A stretch of DNA of 64,000 nucleotides from Chloroflexaceae bacterium (GTDB lineage Bacteria; Chloroflexota; Chloroflexia; Chloroflexales; Chloroflexaceae). The translations under genes were made by a program, and so were the position numbers. Under the pieces are notes generated by a model. That model was not told the origin of the DNA. It was given only the letters and a program-made list of their open reading frames with translations, and did not search any database. The number at the start of each line of letters is the position of its first letter. Positions within the stretch are counted from its first letter, which is position 1. The stretch is taken from the NCBI GenBank assembly GCA_025057155.1, contig JANWYD010000003.1, forward strand, positions 124,001 to 188,000. Direction: 5' to 3'. Shown here in pieces: positions 17,421-25,790 of this stretch.

Positions 17421-17597
17421 GAAATCTCAATCGAATGCTGCTAAGATAGGCCCACACGGTTGTGAAAGCTTAACCAGGCTTTAAGCGATGACAAGGTGGT
17501 CACGCTTTTAGTGGAACCTCCGAGGCGCAGGGTAGAGTCTGCCCTGACGCTATACCGGGAAGTGGATAATGTGCGACTACTCGCACAGGGAGGAAGT

Positions 17598-18602
17598 ATG
17601 CGCGACCTGGTCATCATTGGCGGTGGTGCGGCGGGTCAGGCAGCGGCGATGTACGCCCTGGGCAAGGATCTGGATTTTCTGTTGATCTGTGATCACCTCG
17701 GCGGACGCATTGAGCGACCGGCGGCGGTCGAGAAAGATTATCTGGTCGGCAGCATTCTGGTCCACTATGATGGCCCCGATCCCGAGGATGAGGAGCGCGC
17801 GTTGATCGGCAGTTCGGCGGTGCATCTGTTCGAGGATCTGCTGCGTTCGCACCGGGAGTTTATGCTCGAGGACCGCGTCAGGATCGTCCGCCGGGAAGGC
17901 GATGCCTTCCTGGTTGAAACCGAGCGTTCCGGGCCGATCCCCACCGCTACCGTGATCGTCGCCACCGGTGTGACCCCGCGCCGCGATATGCGGCTGAACG
18001 GCAGCGCCGGTCTGCTTGCCGATCTGGGCCATAGTACGACGCAGCACGCCAGCGCGCTCGCGGGCAAGCGAGTGGTGGTGGTGGGCGACACGCTGCAGGC
18101 GCTCTACAGCGTGGCCGAGTTCGCTGCAACCGCGCTGCAGGTCTATCTGGTGCTGCCCACCGAGGCGGCGGCTGATCGCGCCGAGGTGCGCCTGCTGCAG
18201 CAGCGGCCCAATATCGCTGTTCTGCCGGGCTACCAGGTGATTGACGTGACGGCTGAAGGCAACATGCGGGTGCTGGTGGTCCGCCGCGGCGACGAGGTGA
18301 GCCGTCTGGTGGCGGACGTGGCCTTCGCCGATCTGGGCTACGAGCCGGCGAGCGCCCTGGTGCGCGACCTGGGAGTGGTCGGGCCTGGCGGTTTTATACA
18401 GGTGGATCGCGACGGCGCCACTGCCGTCCCCGGCCTGTTCGCCGCGGGTGATGTGACCCGTCCCGAGGGCGAGCAGGTGCTCACCGCCATCGGCGATGGC
18501 GCCCGCGCCGCCCGCTGCGCCCATTTCTACCTCCTGACCCGCACCATGCGCGGCAGCGGCCAGAGCCTGGGTATGATCTGGGGCGCCGGGCAGGATGCGT
18601 GA
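17598..18602 (+). CDS. FAD-dependent pyridine nucleotide-disulfide-family oxidoreductase lacking the CxxC
   Basis: A 334-residue two-dinucleotide-domain flavoprotein. The FAD-binding IIGGGAAGQAAA motif is at residues 6-17, the ATG motif (IVATGVTPRRD) near residue 120, a second Rossmann motif (VVVVGDTLQALYS) near 160, and the C-terminal FAD-contacting GLFAAGDVTRPEGEQVLTAIGDGARAA near 280. The layout is that of thioredoxin-reductase-like enzymes, but there is no redox CxxC between the ATG motif and the second nucleotide motif, so it cannot reduce thioredoxin in the standard way. Ferredoxin-NADP reductase-like or unknown electron transfer is possible. GGGAGGAAG precedes ATG 17598. A clear terminator follows. 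Confidence 0.82.
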   Translation: MRDLVIIGGGAAGQAAAMYALGKDLDFLLICDHLGGRIERPAAVEKDYLVGSILVHYDGPDPEDEERALIGSSAVHLFEDLLRSHREFMLEDRVRIVRREGDAFLVETERSGPIPTATVIVATGVTPRRDMRLNGSAGLLADLGHSTTQHASALAGKRVVVVGDTLQALYSVAEFAATALQVYLVLPTEAAADRAEVRLLQQRPNIAVLPGYQVIDVTAEGNMRVLVVRRGDEVSRLVADVAFADLGYEPASALVRDLGVVGPGGFIQVDRDGATAVPGLFAAGDVTRPEGEQVLTAIGDGARAARCAHFYLLTRTMRGSGQSLGMIWGAGQDA

Positions 18603-18631
18603 GCCGCTGTGCAGGCGTTTCTACCGCCGTT

Positions 18632-18667
18632 GCTCGGAGGGGGCAATGGACCCCTCCGAGCCTTTTT
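18632..18667 (+). terminator. Rho-independent terminator after the FAD oxidoreductase
   Basis: A perfect 11-bp stem, GCTCGGAGGGG (18632-18642) with CCCCTCCGAGC (18651-18661), with an 8-nt loop and followed by CTTTTT. It begins 30 nt after the stop at 18602. Confidence 0.88.
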
Positions 18668-18756
18668 GTGCAGCAGGTAGGGTGAGGGGCAAACCTGATT
18701 TGTCCCTTCCCCCCTGCTGGCTCATAGGCGGACAGAACACGCCGGGAGGGGGACAG

Positions 18757-18917
18757 TTCTCAAGTTTAGGGTTTTCCGGCCCATCCTCGCGTCGCATGCG
18801 GAGCATTGGAACGCCCCCCACCCCCCTCTCCCGCGCGCGGGAGAGGGGGGATGAGGACCGTAAGCACATTGGAACGCCGAAAATCCCTTCTCGCTCGAAA
18901 AATCCTGAACCTGAGAA
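18757..18917 (-). mobile_element. MITE-like element, family 1 copy 2 (inverted orientation)
   Basis: Read on the minus strand it begins TTCTCAGGTTCAGGATTTTT and ends with the complement of TTCTCAAGTTTAGGGTTTTC, so it has the same terminal inverted repeats as the copies at 15926 and 59801. It also has the same central CCCTCTCCCGCGCGCGGGAGAGGG palindrome region. Flanks share only AGGGGG, so a target duplication is uncertain here. It fills much of the 511-bp gap between the terminator at 18667 and the glycosyltransferase gene. Confidence 0.8.
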
Positions 18918-19113
18918 AGGGGGCGGCTTCTGACCTTCCCGCCTCTCCGGACCGGCAGCGGCGACCGGCCGGTCGCGCCTGTCGGTTTGCTCGGCGACGC
19001 CAGACGCTCGACCGGCGTCGTGACGAAACCCGCGGCGCAGCCATACGATGCCGTCCCTCATCTGCGGTATACTACCCGCGACAATCGTTGCTGCCATTCG
19101 CGTGGAGCCAGAT

Positions 19114-20571
19114 ATGACCACACGGGTTCTTGTGCTCTCGGCGAGCGTCGGCTCGGGGCATAAGGTTGCCGCCGCCGCCGTGGAACGCGCCTTTCGCGCT
19201 CGTCCCGGCATCGAAGTTCAGAACCAGGACGCGCTGAAGCTCACCTCACGCCTGTATCAGGTCGCCGCCGCCGACGCCTATTTCGCCATGGTGAAGGATA
19301 ACCCGTGGGCCGTGGGCTGGCTCTACGACCAGAACGATGCGCCGTTCAGCACCCAGGTCGAGCTGATGAACCTTCTGGCCATGCTCAATGCTCAGCCGCT
19401 GGTGCGCTTCATTCAGGACTATGATCCGGACATCACCGTGTGCACCCATTTTATGCCTGCGGCGATGGTGGCCCAGTTGCTGAGCCAGGGCCGGCTGCAT
19501 ACCACGCTGGCGATCGTCACCACCGACTACGATTTTCAGGGCATGTGGCTGAGCCGCGTCTTCAACCGTTACTTTGTCGCCCAGGACGAGGCTCGCGCCC
19601 AGTTGATCGCCCTGGGGATTGATGCGGAGCGAATCACCGTCTCAGGCATTCCGGTCGCCGCGGAGTTTAGCGCGTCGGTTGATGTGGCCGCCATCCGCGC
19701 GCGCTACCGGCTCCGTGACGACCTGCCGACGCTGCTGGTCTCGGCAGGGGCCTTTGGCGGCGGCCCCGCTCAGGAGATTGTCTCGCGGATCATGCAGATG
19801 GGGACGCCAGTGCAGACGGTGGTGGTCTGCGGGCGCAATCGCCTGCTCCGCGAGGAGGTGATGGCGCTCACCGCCGCGCAGGCCGAACGGTTCCGGGTGC
19901 TGGGGTTCACCAACGAGATGCACGCGCTGATGCGGGTGGCGACGCTGTTCATCGGCAAGCCGGGGGGTCTGACCTCGGCGGAGTGCATGGCCGCCGGGTT
20001 GCCGATGCTGATCGTCAATCCGATCCCCGGCCAGGAGGAGCGCAACAGTGACCACTTGCTGGAAAACGGCGCCGCTGCGCGGAGCAACTCGCTGCTGACG
20101 ATTGGCTACAAAATTGATCGTTTACTTGGCGAGCCGGGCCGCATTGAGGCAATGCGCGCCGCGACCGCCCGCCTCGCTCGTCCCGACGCGGCCCGGGTGA
20201 TCGTCGAGACGTTGCTGGGCGATTCGCTGGCCCCCTTGAGCTTCAGCCGGGCCGAGCAGCGGCAGATCCTGGCCGTCGCCCGGGGTGAGGCCGAACCCCA
20301 GTCCCCGCCGGCGCCGCTTGAGGAAGGGATCGCCCTGTTCAACGACGAAACCGGCGTCTATCTTGGCGAGATCACCCCGCAGCAGTTGCAGTTCCTGATT
20401 GACCACCTTGAAGAGGAGGGCGCCGACGATGTAACGTACTACATTAACGCGCCCACCCTGGATTTCCTCGCCGACCGCGGCGCCGATGCCGATCTGGTGG
20501 CGACCCTGCGCGCCGCCATGGCGCCGCATGGCCATGTGGAGCTGCGCTACGCGCGCCCCGGCAAAAGGTGA
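19114..20571 (+). CDS. MGDG synthase-like / MurG-like glycosyltransferase (GT28) with a C-terminal extra domain
   Basis: A 485-residue GT-B glycosyltransferase. The N-terminal half has the MGDG-synthase signature (VLVLSASVGSGHKVAAAAVERAF and VCTHFMPAAMVAQLL). The second Rossmann half has the sugar-nucleotide-binding region (FIGKPGGLTSAECMAAGLPMLIV, residues about 285-310). Residues about 400-485 form an extra acidic domain (LGEITPQQLQFLIDHLEEEG..YYINAPTLDFL) of unknown role. Family members make galactolipids or other glycolipids at the membrane; in a Chloroflexota background a glycolipid role is plausible. ATG 19114 is preceded by GGAG at 7 nt. The reading frame extends upstream but lacks a signal there. 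Confidence 0.8.
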   Translation: MTTRVLVLSASVGSGHKVAAAAVERAFRARPGIEVQNQDALKLTSRLYQVAAADAYFAMVKDNPWAVGWLYDQNDAPFSTQVELMNLLAMLNAQPLVRFIQDYDPDITVCTHFMPAAMVAQLLSQGRLHTTLAIVTTDYDFQGMWLSRVFNRYFVAQDEARAQLIALGIDAERITVSGIPVAAEFSASVDVAAIRARYRLRDDLPTLLVSAGAFGGGPAQEIVSRIMQMGTPVQTVVVCGRNRLLREEVMALTAAQAERFRVLGFTNEMHALMRVATLFIGKPGGLTSAECMAAGLPMLIVNPIPGQEERNSDHLLENGAAARSNSLLTIGYKIDRLLGEPGRIEAMRAATARLARPDAARVIVETLLGDSLAPLSFSRAEQRQILAVARGEAEPQSPPAPLEEGIALFNDETGVYLGEITPQQLQFLIDHLEEEGADDVTYYINAPTLDFLADRGADADLVATLRAAMAPHGHVELRYARPGKR

Positions 20572-20574
20572 CAC

Positions 20575-21839
20575 TTACAGCGTTGCCTGACCTGTCTGCT
20601 GATCAAATAGCGCAGAGCGCCTATGGGCGTGAGTTAATCCAACCGGATAGCTCCCCTGCGCTTCCTCGCAGGCTTCAATCTCGATACGGTCGCGCCCGGC
20701 CCCTTTGGCCCGGTACAGCGCCACATCGGCGCGGTGCAGGAGCGTTTCCGCGCTATCGCCGGGGCGGTAGGCGGCCACGCCGAAGCTGGCGCTGATCGGC
20801 CCCGGAAGATGGGTTATCTCTTTGAGCGCCAGGCGCGCCCGTTCAAGCGCGCCAGTGGCCTGCTCCAGTCCTGTGTGCGGCAGCAGGATGCAGTATTCCT
20901 CGCCGCCCCAGCGCCCGAAGTAATCCGTGGCGCGCAGGTTCGCCCGGACAGCCTGCCCGATGGCCCGTAGCGCATGGTCGCCGGCTAAGTGGCCGTACCG
21001 GTCATTGAAGCGCTTAAAGTGATCCACATCAAACAAGCAAACGCAAAAGTTATGGCGATGGCGCTCCGCCTCGGCAATCAGACGGCGCATGTCACCATAG
21101 ATCTGGACGCGATTGGGCAGCCCGGTGAGCGCATCGGTGCGGGCAATGGATGCCAGGAGTTCATATTCGGCGCCAAGGCGGTCCAGCCGGTTGCGGTAGC
21201 TTGCCAGGATGACCATAAAGGCGAGAAACATGCCGGCCAGAGCATAGATCTGGATGATCGTGGCTCCGCTGCCGTCATCAATCCCGTGAAGCTGCCACTG
21301 GATCACCTGCGCGGCGACAATGATGAATGCCAGGGCGTAGACCCCCAGCGCGAGCGCCACGCCGCGCCAGGAGGGATAGAAATGGATCGCCAGGGCGCAG
21401 GTGGCCAGGAGAAACCAGATATCGTCGCCGTAGGTTTCGCCCAGCACCATGCCCGGCGTTGGGCCGAAGAGCGCCGGGACAAAGCCGTTGAAGGAGACAA
21501 GGCCTGAAAGATGAAAAAGAACAGCGTGCGCTGTTCGATCTGCTCGATCGGGACGCGCTGCCGGGCCAGTTGCCAGAGGACGGCGACGGTGAAGGCAGCC
21601 AGCAGGATATGGTTCAGAGCATAGATGGCCCGAGCGATATACGGCGAAACCTCATCAACCAGAAGCGTGTATTGCGCGTAGAGAACCACCAGCAGTCCAA
21701 GGCTTCCCGCGACACGGTAGGCGCGCCGGCGCTGCGTCTCAAACCAACGGCGTTCCTGGTCAAGGAAGTCAACCATTTCTTGATGGCTGACAGGTTGTGG
21801 AGTAAACATGACAGGTGCGCGCCCTCGAAAACGCGTCAT
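20575..21839 (-). pseudogene. Membrane diguanylate cyclase (GGDEF) disrupted by a one-base frameshift
   Basis: Two overlapping minus-strand frames together give one protein. The 5' part (start 21839) carries about three helices up to LFFFIFQAL. The sense continues in another frame as FNGFVPALFG..MVLGETYGDD, more helices, and then a complete GGDEF domain. The switch lies near 21495-21503, and inserting one base there restores a continuous product. The GGDEF domain looks intact: ARTDALTGLPNR, FDVDHFKRFND, the active site GGEEY, and an inhibitory RxxD site five residues before it. Products of this family are c-di-GMP. Sequencing error cannot be excluded. It converges on the glycosyltransferase gene with a 3-nt gap. 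Confidence 0.75.
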
Positions 21840-22058
21840 AGCTGGTTGTTAAGCTGCCGGTATTGCCCGGATGTGACGAGAGGCGATGGTAGCGTAGCAC
21901 GTAGACCGTACCGGGGTATAAACAGACATCTTGCGCGTCACCCTTATCCAGCGGCTCATCAGGCTGTGAAGGGAGTTGGCCTGGCGGTCCAGCGTATAGT
22001 TCCCCCGCTCCTGGGAAGGCTGAACGGCGCGCCCTTACCCTGACCTTCCTGGCGGTCA

Positions 22059-23426
22059 TCACGCCCCCAGGCGCTCCAGCATCAACCCGTAGGCGCGCTG
22101 CGCCATACGGAAGCTCGCCAGGCGCAAGAACTCGTCGGGGGCATGCTGCCGTTCGTCAGGCAGCCCGAAGCCGAAACTGGTCGGGTACACGCCCAGGTGC
22201 TCACGGAACAATGTGCATACCGGGATCGAGCCGCCGCTGCGCACAATGTACGGTTCGCGCCCGTAGAGTTCCGTCAACAACGCGCGGGCGGCGCGGTTGC
22301 CCGGGTCGTCTTCGGGCGCCAGGTAGGGAGCGGCCATCGAGGCGAAGGGCGTTACGCTGACAGTCACTCCGGGCGGGGTGCGGCGCTCGATATGGGTCTG
22401 CAGGAGCCGCAGAATGGTTGCCGGATCCTGGTCGGGCACGAGCCGGCAGGTGATCTTGGCGTGCGCCGTGCTCGGCAGCACGGTTTTGAGCCCTTCGCCC
22501 TGAAACCCGCCCCAGATGCCGTTCACCTCCAGCGTTGGCCGGACCCAGCTGGCTTCGAGCGGGGTGTAGCCCGCCTCGCCGAAGGTGGCGGGAATACCCA
22601 GTTCGGCCTTGAGGGCTTCGACATCGTAGGGTATCGCGGCGATCCGCTGGCGTTCCTCCACGCTCAATGGGCGCACGGCATCGTAGAAACCCTCGACGGT
22701 GATCACCCCTTCGGCGCTGCGCATTGAGTTGAGGATCATCACCAGGGCATGGATGGGGTTCATCACCACGCCGCCGTACAGGCCGCTGTGCAGGTCCATC
22801 TTCGGCCCGGTGACGTCTATTTGGAGGCCGCAGAGGCCCCGCAGCCCCACCAGGAGCGCCGGTTCCGTTTCGCTGTGCTGGCCGCCGTCGGCGTTGAGCA
22901 CGATGTCACAGGCCAGAAGCTCCCTGTGCGCCGCCAGGAAGGGGCCGATCTGGGGGCTGCCAATCTCTTCCTGCCCTTCAAAGAAAACCTTGACATTGAC
23001 CGGCAAGGCGCCCGTGGCGTGCAGCAGCGCGTCAATCGCCAGCAGCGGCGCGAGCATGTTGCCTTTGTCGTCCGAAGCGCCACGGGCGTACACCCGGCCA
23101 TCGCCGATGTGCGGCTCGAATGGCGGATGGGTCCAGAGTTCGACGGGATCGACCGGCTGCACATCGAAGTGGCCGTAGATCAGCACGGTCGGTTTGCCGG
23201 GGGCGTGCAGCCAGTCGGCATAGACCACGGGATGGCCCCCTGTAGGCAGGATCTGGACGTGTTCGAGGCCGGCGCGCGCGGCGCGCGCAGCAACCCACTC
23301 GGCCGCGCGCTGCACATCGGGGGCATGGGCCGCAATGGCCGAAATGCTCGGAATGCGCAAAAACTCCGCCAGTTCATCGAGAAAGCGCGACTGATGCGTG
23401 TCGAGGTACGTCTCCCAGACAGACAT
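22059..23426 (-). CDS. M20 family metallodipeptidase
   Basis: A 455-residue zinc peptidase of the dipeptidase/CNDP-like M20 group. Metal ligands and catalytic residues are visible: H and D in YGHFDVQPV (near residue 86), D in YARGASDDKG (near 117), the glutamate pair in FEGQEEIGS (near 151), and D in LNADGGQ (near 179). The LHSGLYGG lid segment of the dimerisation domain follows near 213, and RSGGSIPV near 400. It should hydrolyse dipeptides or acyl-amino acids in the cytoplasm. No partner gene is evident; 219 bp upstream of the cyclase remnant contain nothing I recognise. Confidence 0.9.
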   Translation of the reverse strand: MSVWETYLDTHQSRFLDELAEFLRIPSISAIAAHAPDVQRAAEWVAARAARAGLEHVQILPTGGHPVVYADWLHAPGKPTVLIYGHFDVQPVDPVELWTHPPFEPHIGDGRVYARGASDDKGNMLAPLLAIDALLHATGALPVNVKVFFEGQEEIGSPQIGPFLAAHRELLACDIVLNADGGQHSETEPALLVGLRGLCGLQIDVTGPKMDLHSGLYGGVVMNPIHALVMILNSMRSAEGVITVEGFYDAVRPLSVEERQRIAAIPYDVEALKAELGIPATFGEAGYTPLEASWVRPTLEVNGIWGGFQGEGLKTVLPSTAHAKITCRLVPDQDPATILRLLQTHIERRTPPGVTVSVTPFASMAAPYLAPEDDPGNRAARALLTELYGREPYIVRSGGSIPVCTLFREHLGVYPTSFGFGLPDERQHAPDEFLRLASFRMAQRAYGLMLERLGA

Positions 23427-23623
23427 GGCGTATACTACTCCTCATACCATTTCCGATTGTGGATTTTGGATTGGCGATTGCCGGATATGGCGCCCTGATA
23501 TGATTGTATCGTCAAGACGCAAATCCCGGATAGCCTGCGCAGGCGGGCGTTGCATCGGTGGCCTGCGGCTTCAGCCGCCGGGCTACAGGGCGAATACCGG
23601 TTTATATGCTTAATCTTCATCGC

Positions 23624-23745
23624 CTTTCCGCCCCCCTCCCAGCCTCCCCCCGCAGGGGGGAGGAGGCATGCCCCCTCCCCCGGCGGGGGAGGGTTGGGGA
23701 GGGGGCGGGGGTATAGTGAAAAACGTTGTTTACAAACTCATTAGC
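23624..23745 (+). mobile_element. GC-rich palindromic dispersed element, family 2 copy b
   Basis: Shares with 443-583 the core TTTCCGCCCCCCTCCCAGCCTCC, the paired G/C-run palindromes, GGTTGGGGAGGGG and an AAAAAC..GTT..ACT right end. The left terminus differs from copy a, so boundaries are approximate. It lies in the 533-bp gap between the M20 gene and the TspO-like gene; that gap also has a short TTTTGGATT low-complexity patch near 23460 and nothing else recognisable. Confidence 0.55.
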
Positions 23746-23959
23746 CGCCAGGCTGCACGGCATGTTCACATACGACCCGGCCATATGCACGTGCAGTCTG
23801 TTTAACAGGCATTGGTATAGTATGTTCAGGCCCCAGAAGGCGCCAGCAGGGGTTGGCCCATCATAACAGATCCGCGGCCCGCCGGGGAGCGCAGAGACCC
23901 GTTTCCCTTTGACGCGACCCGTAGGGTTGCGCGCGCACCTTATTCAGGGAGTCGAACGT

Positions 23960-24736
23960 ATGACCAACGCGCTCACCCACCCCACAGCCGCCGATGTGAC
24001 GCGGCAGGCTGCCGTTGTCGCCGCTCTGACAGGGACCATTGGCGCCAATGCGCTGACCAACATCGTGCGTCTCAACGGGCAGACCATCGGCGATGTGGCC
24101 ACACGGTTCCCGCTGCCCATCATCCCCGCGCGCTACACCTTCGGCATCTGGGGGGTGATTTACTCCGGCCTGATCGGCTACGCTGTCTATCAAGCCCTGC
24201 CGCAACAGCGCGACAATGAGCGCCTGCGGCGCATCGCCTGGCCCTTTGTGGCCAGTTGCGCCGCCAATGTAACCTGGCTGGTGCTCTGGCATTATAACCG
24301 TTTCCAGTTAAACTTTGGGGCGATTGTAGGGCTGTTGCTGGCGCTGATCACGATTGATCTACGCCTCGGCCAGGCCCGTGGCCCCTGGATGGAGCGACTG
24401 CTGGTGCGCCTGCCCTTCAGCATTTACCTGGGGTGGATCACTGTGGCCACGATCATCAATGCGGCGGTAACGTTGTACGATGCAGGGTGGGAGGGCACCC
24501 CCGCGAGCCGCGAGGTGTGGACCGCCGGGTTGCTGAGCATGGGCGCGGCTCTGGGAGCGACGCTGGGGATCGTCCGGCGCGATCCAGCCGTTCCGGCGGT
24601 GGCTGCCTGGGCCTTTTCCGGAATCGCAACGAAGCAGGCCGGCGCCTCGCCGGTGGCGCCGGTGGCATGGGGAGCGGCAGCGGCATCGCTGACGGGAGCG
24701 GTCATCGCGCTGCTGCGCGCCTCCCGGCGCCGGTGA
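23960..24736 (+). CDS. TspO/MBR-related tryptophan-rich membrane protein
   Basis: A 258-residue polytopic protein with about six or seven hydrophobic helices. The segments PARYTFGIWGVIYSGLIGYAVYQ, ANVTWLVLWHYNRF and YLGWITVATIINAAVTLYD match the tryptophan-rich sensory protein relatives of TspO, which in classical members bind porphyrins or other hydrophobic ligands. The protein is longer than the five-helix TspO core, as in the broader family. AGGGA is 9 nt before ATG 23960. No neighbouring gene hints at its ligand. Confidence 0.75.
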   Translation: MTNALTHPTAADVTRQAAVVAALTGTIGANALTNIVRLNGQTIGDVATRFPLPIIPARYTFGIWGVIYSGLIGYAVYQALPQQRDNERLRRIAWPFVASCAANVTWLVLWHYNRFQLNFGAIVGLLLALITIDLRLGQARGPWMERLLVRLPFSIYLGWITVATIINAAVTLYDAGWEGTPASREVWTAGLLSMGAALGATLGIVRRDPAVPAVAAWAFSGIATKQAGASPVAPVAWGAAAASLTGAVIALLRASRRR

Positions 24737-24759
24737 GGCGCCGGGTGTCACAACTCGCC

Positions 24760-25635
24760 CTACAACGGCGCCACGGTGGCAACCCGCTCCCAGGCCGCGT
24801 AGAGAACCCGGTAGAAGCCCTCCCGGTCGCGGATGCGTTCGGGCATGACAATCTTCGCGCCTTCGCCCGGCTCGCCCAGGACCAGTTGCCCCCGTTCGAG
24901 ATCAGCGACGGTGGAACGCAGCCAGACGCGCTCATGGGAGAAGAATTCGGGGTGCGAGAGGTAGACCGCGGGCAGCAGGTCCCAGAGATAATCGGCAGGT
25001 ACGCGACCCTGCGCGGCGCCGCGGCGCACAAAATCGGCCAGGGCGGCGTAGATGCGCCGGTCGAAGGCTGCCAGTGGCGCTAATTCAGCAGCATCGAACG
25101 GAGCGTCGAGGCATACCTGCGCGTTCATAAGGGTTACCGGGCAGGGGGCATTGAGGGTCATCCAGGCGCCCTCGGGGTCAGCCGAGAGGTTCAGTTCCCG
25201 GACCGTGCTCCAGAACGGTCCGGGAAGGGGGCGCAGATAGCCGCCCATGCAGGCCACCTGGCGCAGATTGGCGTAGAACGCGGGGTCAAGGGTGGCCGCT
25301 CCGCGCAGGTTGCCGTGGGGGCCAAGCACCAGCACGCTGATCTCGCCGGGGTGGGCCGCGGCCATATCGGCCAGAAAACGGGCGGCTTCGGTCGGTGGCG
25401 CGCCTCGCCGCTCCGCACCGCGCAGCAGAGGGATATCTGTCCGGCCGACCGCGCGCAACAGGCGTTGTGTCGCTGCGTATACCTGGTCAATGCTACCGTT
25501 GCCGAACGTGGTGGTAACACCAAGCAGTTCTACATCCGGCCGTCCCAGCAGGTAGAGCAGCGTTTGCCCGTCGTCCACAGGCATGCCCGGCAGGGGCATG
25601 GTGTTGTCACAGTCACAAATGACGGCAATTGTCAC
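24760..25635 (-). CDS. Inosine-uridine-preferring type nucleoside hydrolase with a variant metal loop
   Basis: A 291-residue enzyme that should cleave the N-glycosidic bond of ribonucleosides. The calcium-binding N-terminal motif, usually DxDPGxDD, appears here in the stretched form DCDNTMPLPGMPVDDG, seen in a subgroup of the family. Other hallmarks are LLGVTTTFGNG near residue 46 and the VLGPHGNL segment near 110. GTG at 25635 is chosen because GGAG lies 7 nt upstream and the metal motif follows within ten residues. The longer open frame upstream reads through a dispersed repeat and overlaps the histidine kinase gene. Substrate preference cannot be read from sequence. Confidence 0.8.
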   Translation of the reverse strand: MTIAVICDCDNTMPLPGMPVDDGQTLLYLLGRPDVELLGVTTTFGNGSIDQVYAATQRLLRAVGRTDIPLLRGAERRGAPPTEAARFLADMAAAHPGEISVLVLGPHGNLRGAATLDPAFYANLRQVACMGGYLRPLPGPFWSTVRELNLSADPEGAWMTLNAPCPVTLMNAQVCLDAPFDAAELAPLAAFDRRIYAALADFVRRGAAQGRVPADYLWDLLPAVYLSHPEFFSHERVWLRSTVADLERGQLVLGEPGEGAKIVMPERIRDREGFYRVLYAAWERVATVAPL

Positions 25636-25655
25636 ACAGTAGCTCCGGGCTTTAG

Positions 25656-25741
25656 AGCGCTGACCAGAAGAGTTGATCCCCTGAGCGCCCTGAGCCCCGT
25701 GGCTCGCTGCGCTCGCGCTGCCATCGTTGCGGGTCAAGGTG
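25656..25741 (-). repeat. About 85-bp dispersed repeat, copy A
   Basis: Read on the minus strand this begins near GCAACGATGGCAGCGCGAGC and ends GGTCAGCGCTCTA. A second copy in plus orientation is at 32083-32166 (GCAACGATGGCGGCACGAGC ... GGTCAGCGCTCTA), with matching blocks throughout, including CTCAG..GGATCAA. Both lie between genes, just upstream (nucleoside hydrolase) or downstream (thiolase/FadN gap) of coding regions. Confidence 0.7.
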
Positions 25742-25790
25742 GCGCGTAGGGGATGCCTGGTTGTGCGTGCTTCTCCCCGCCCGGAAGCCT

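Noticed and set aside
21769-22062. 97-codon minus-strand open frame between the cyclase and M20 genes
   Set aside because: No ribosome-binding site, composition unlike protein, overlaps the cyclase start.
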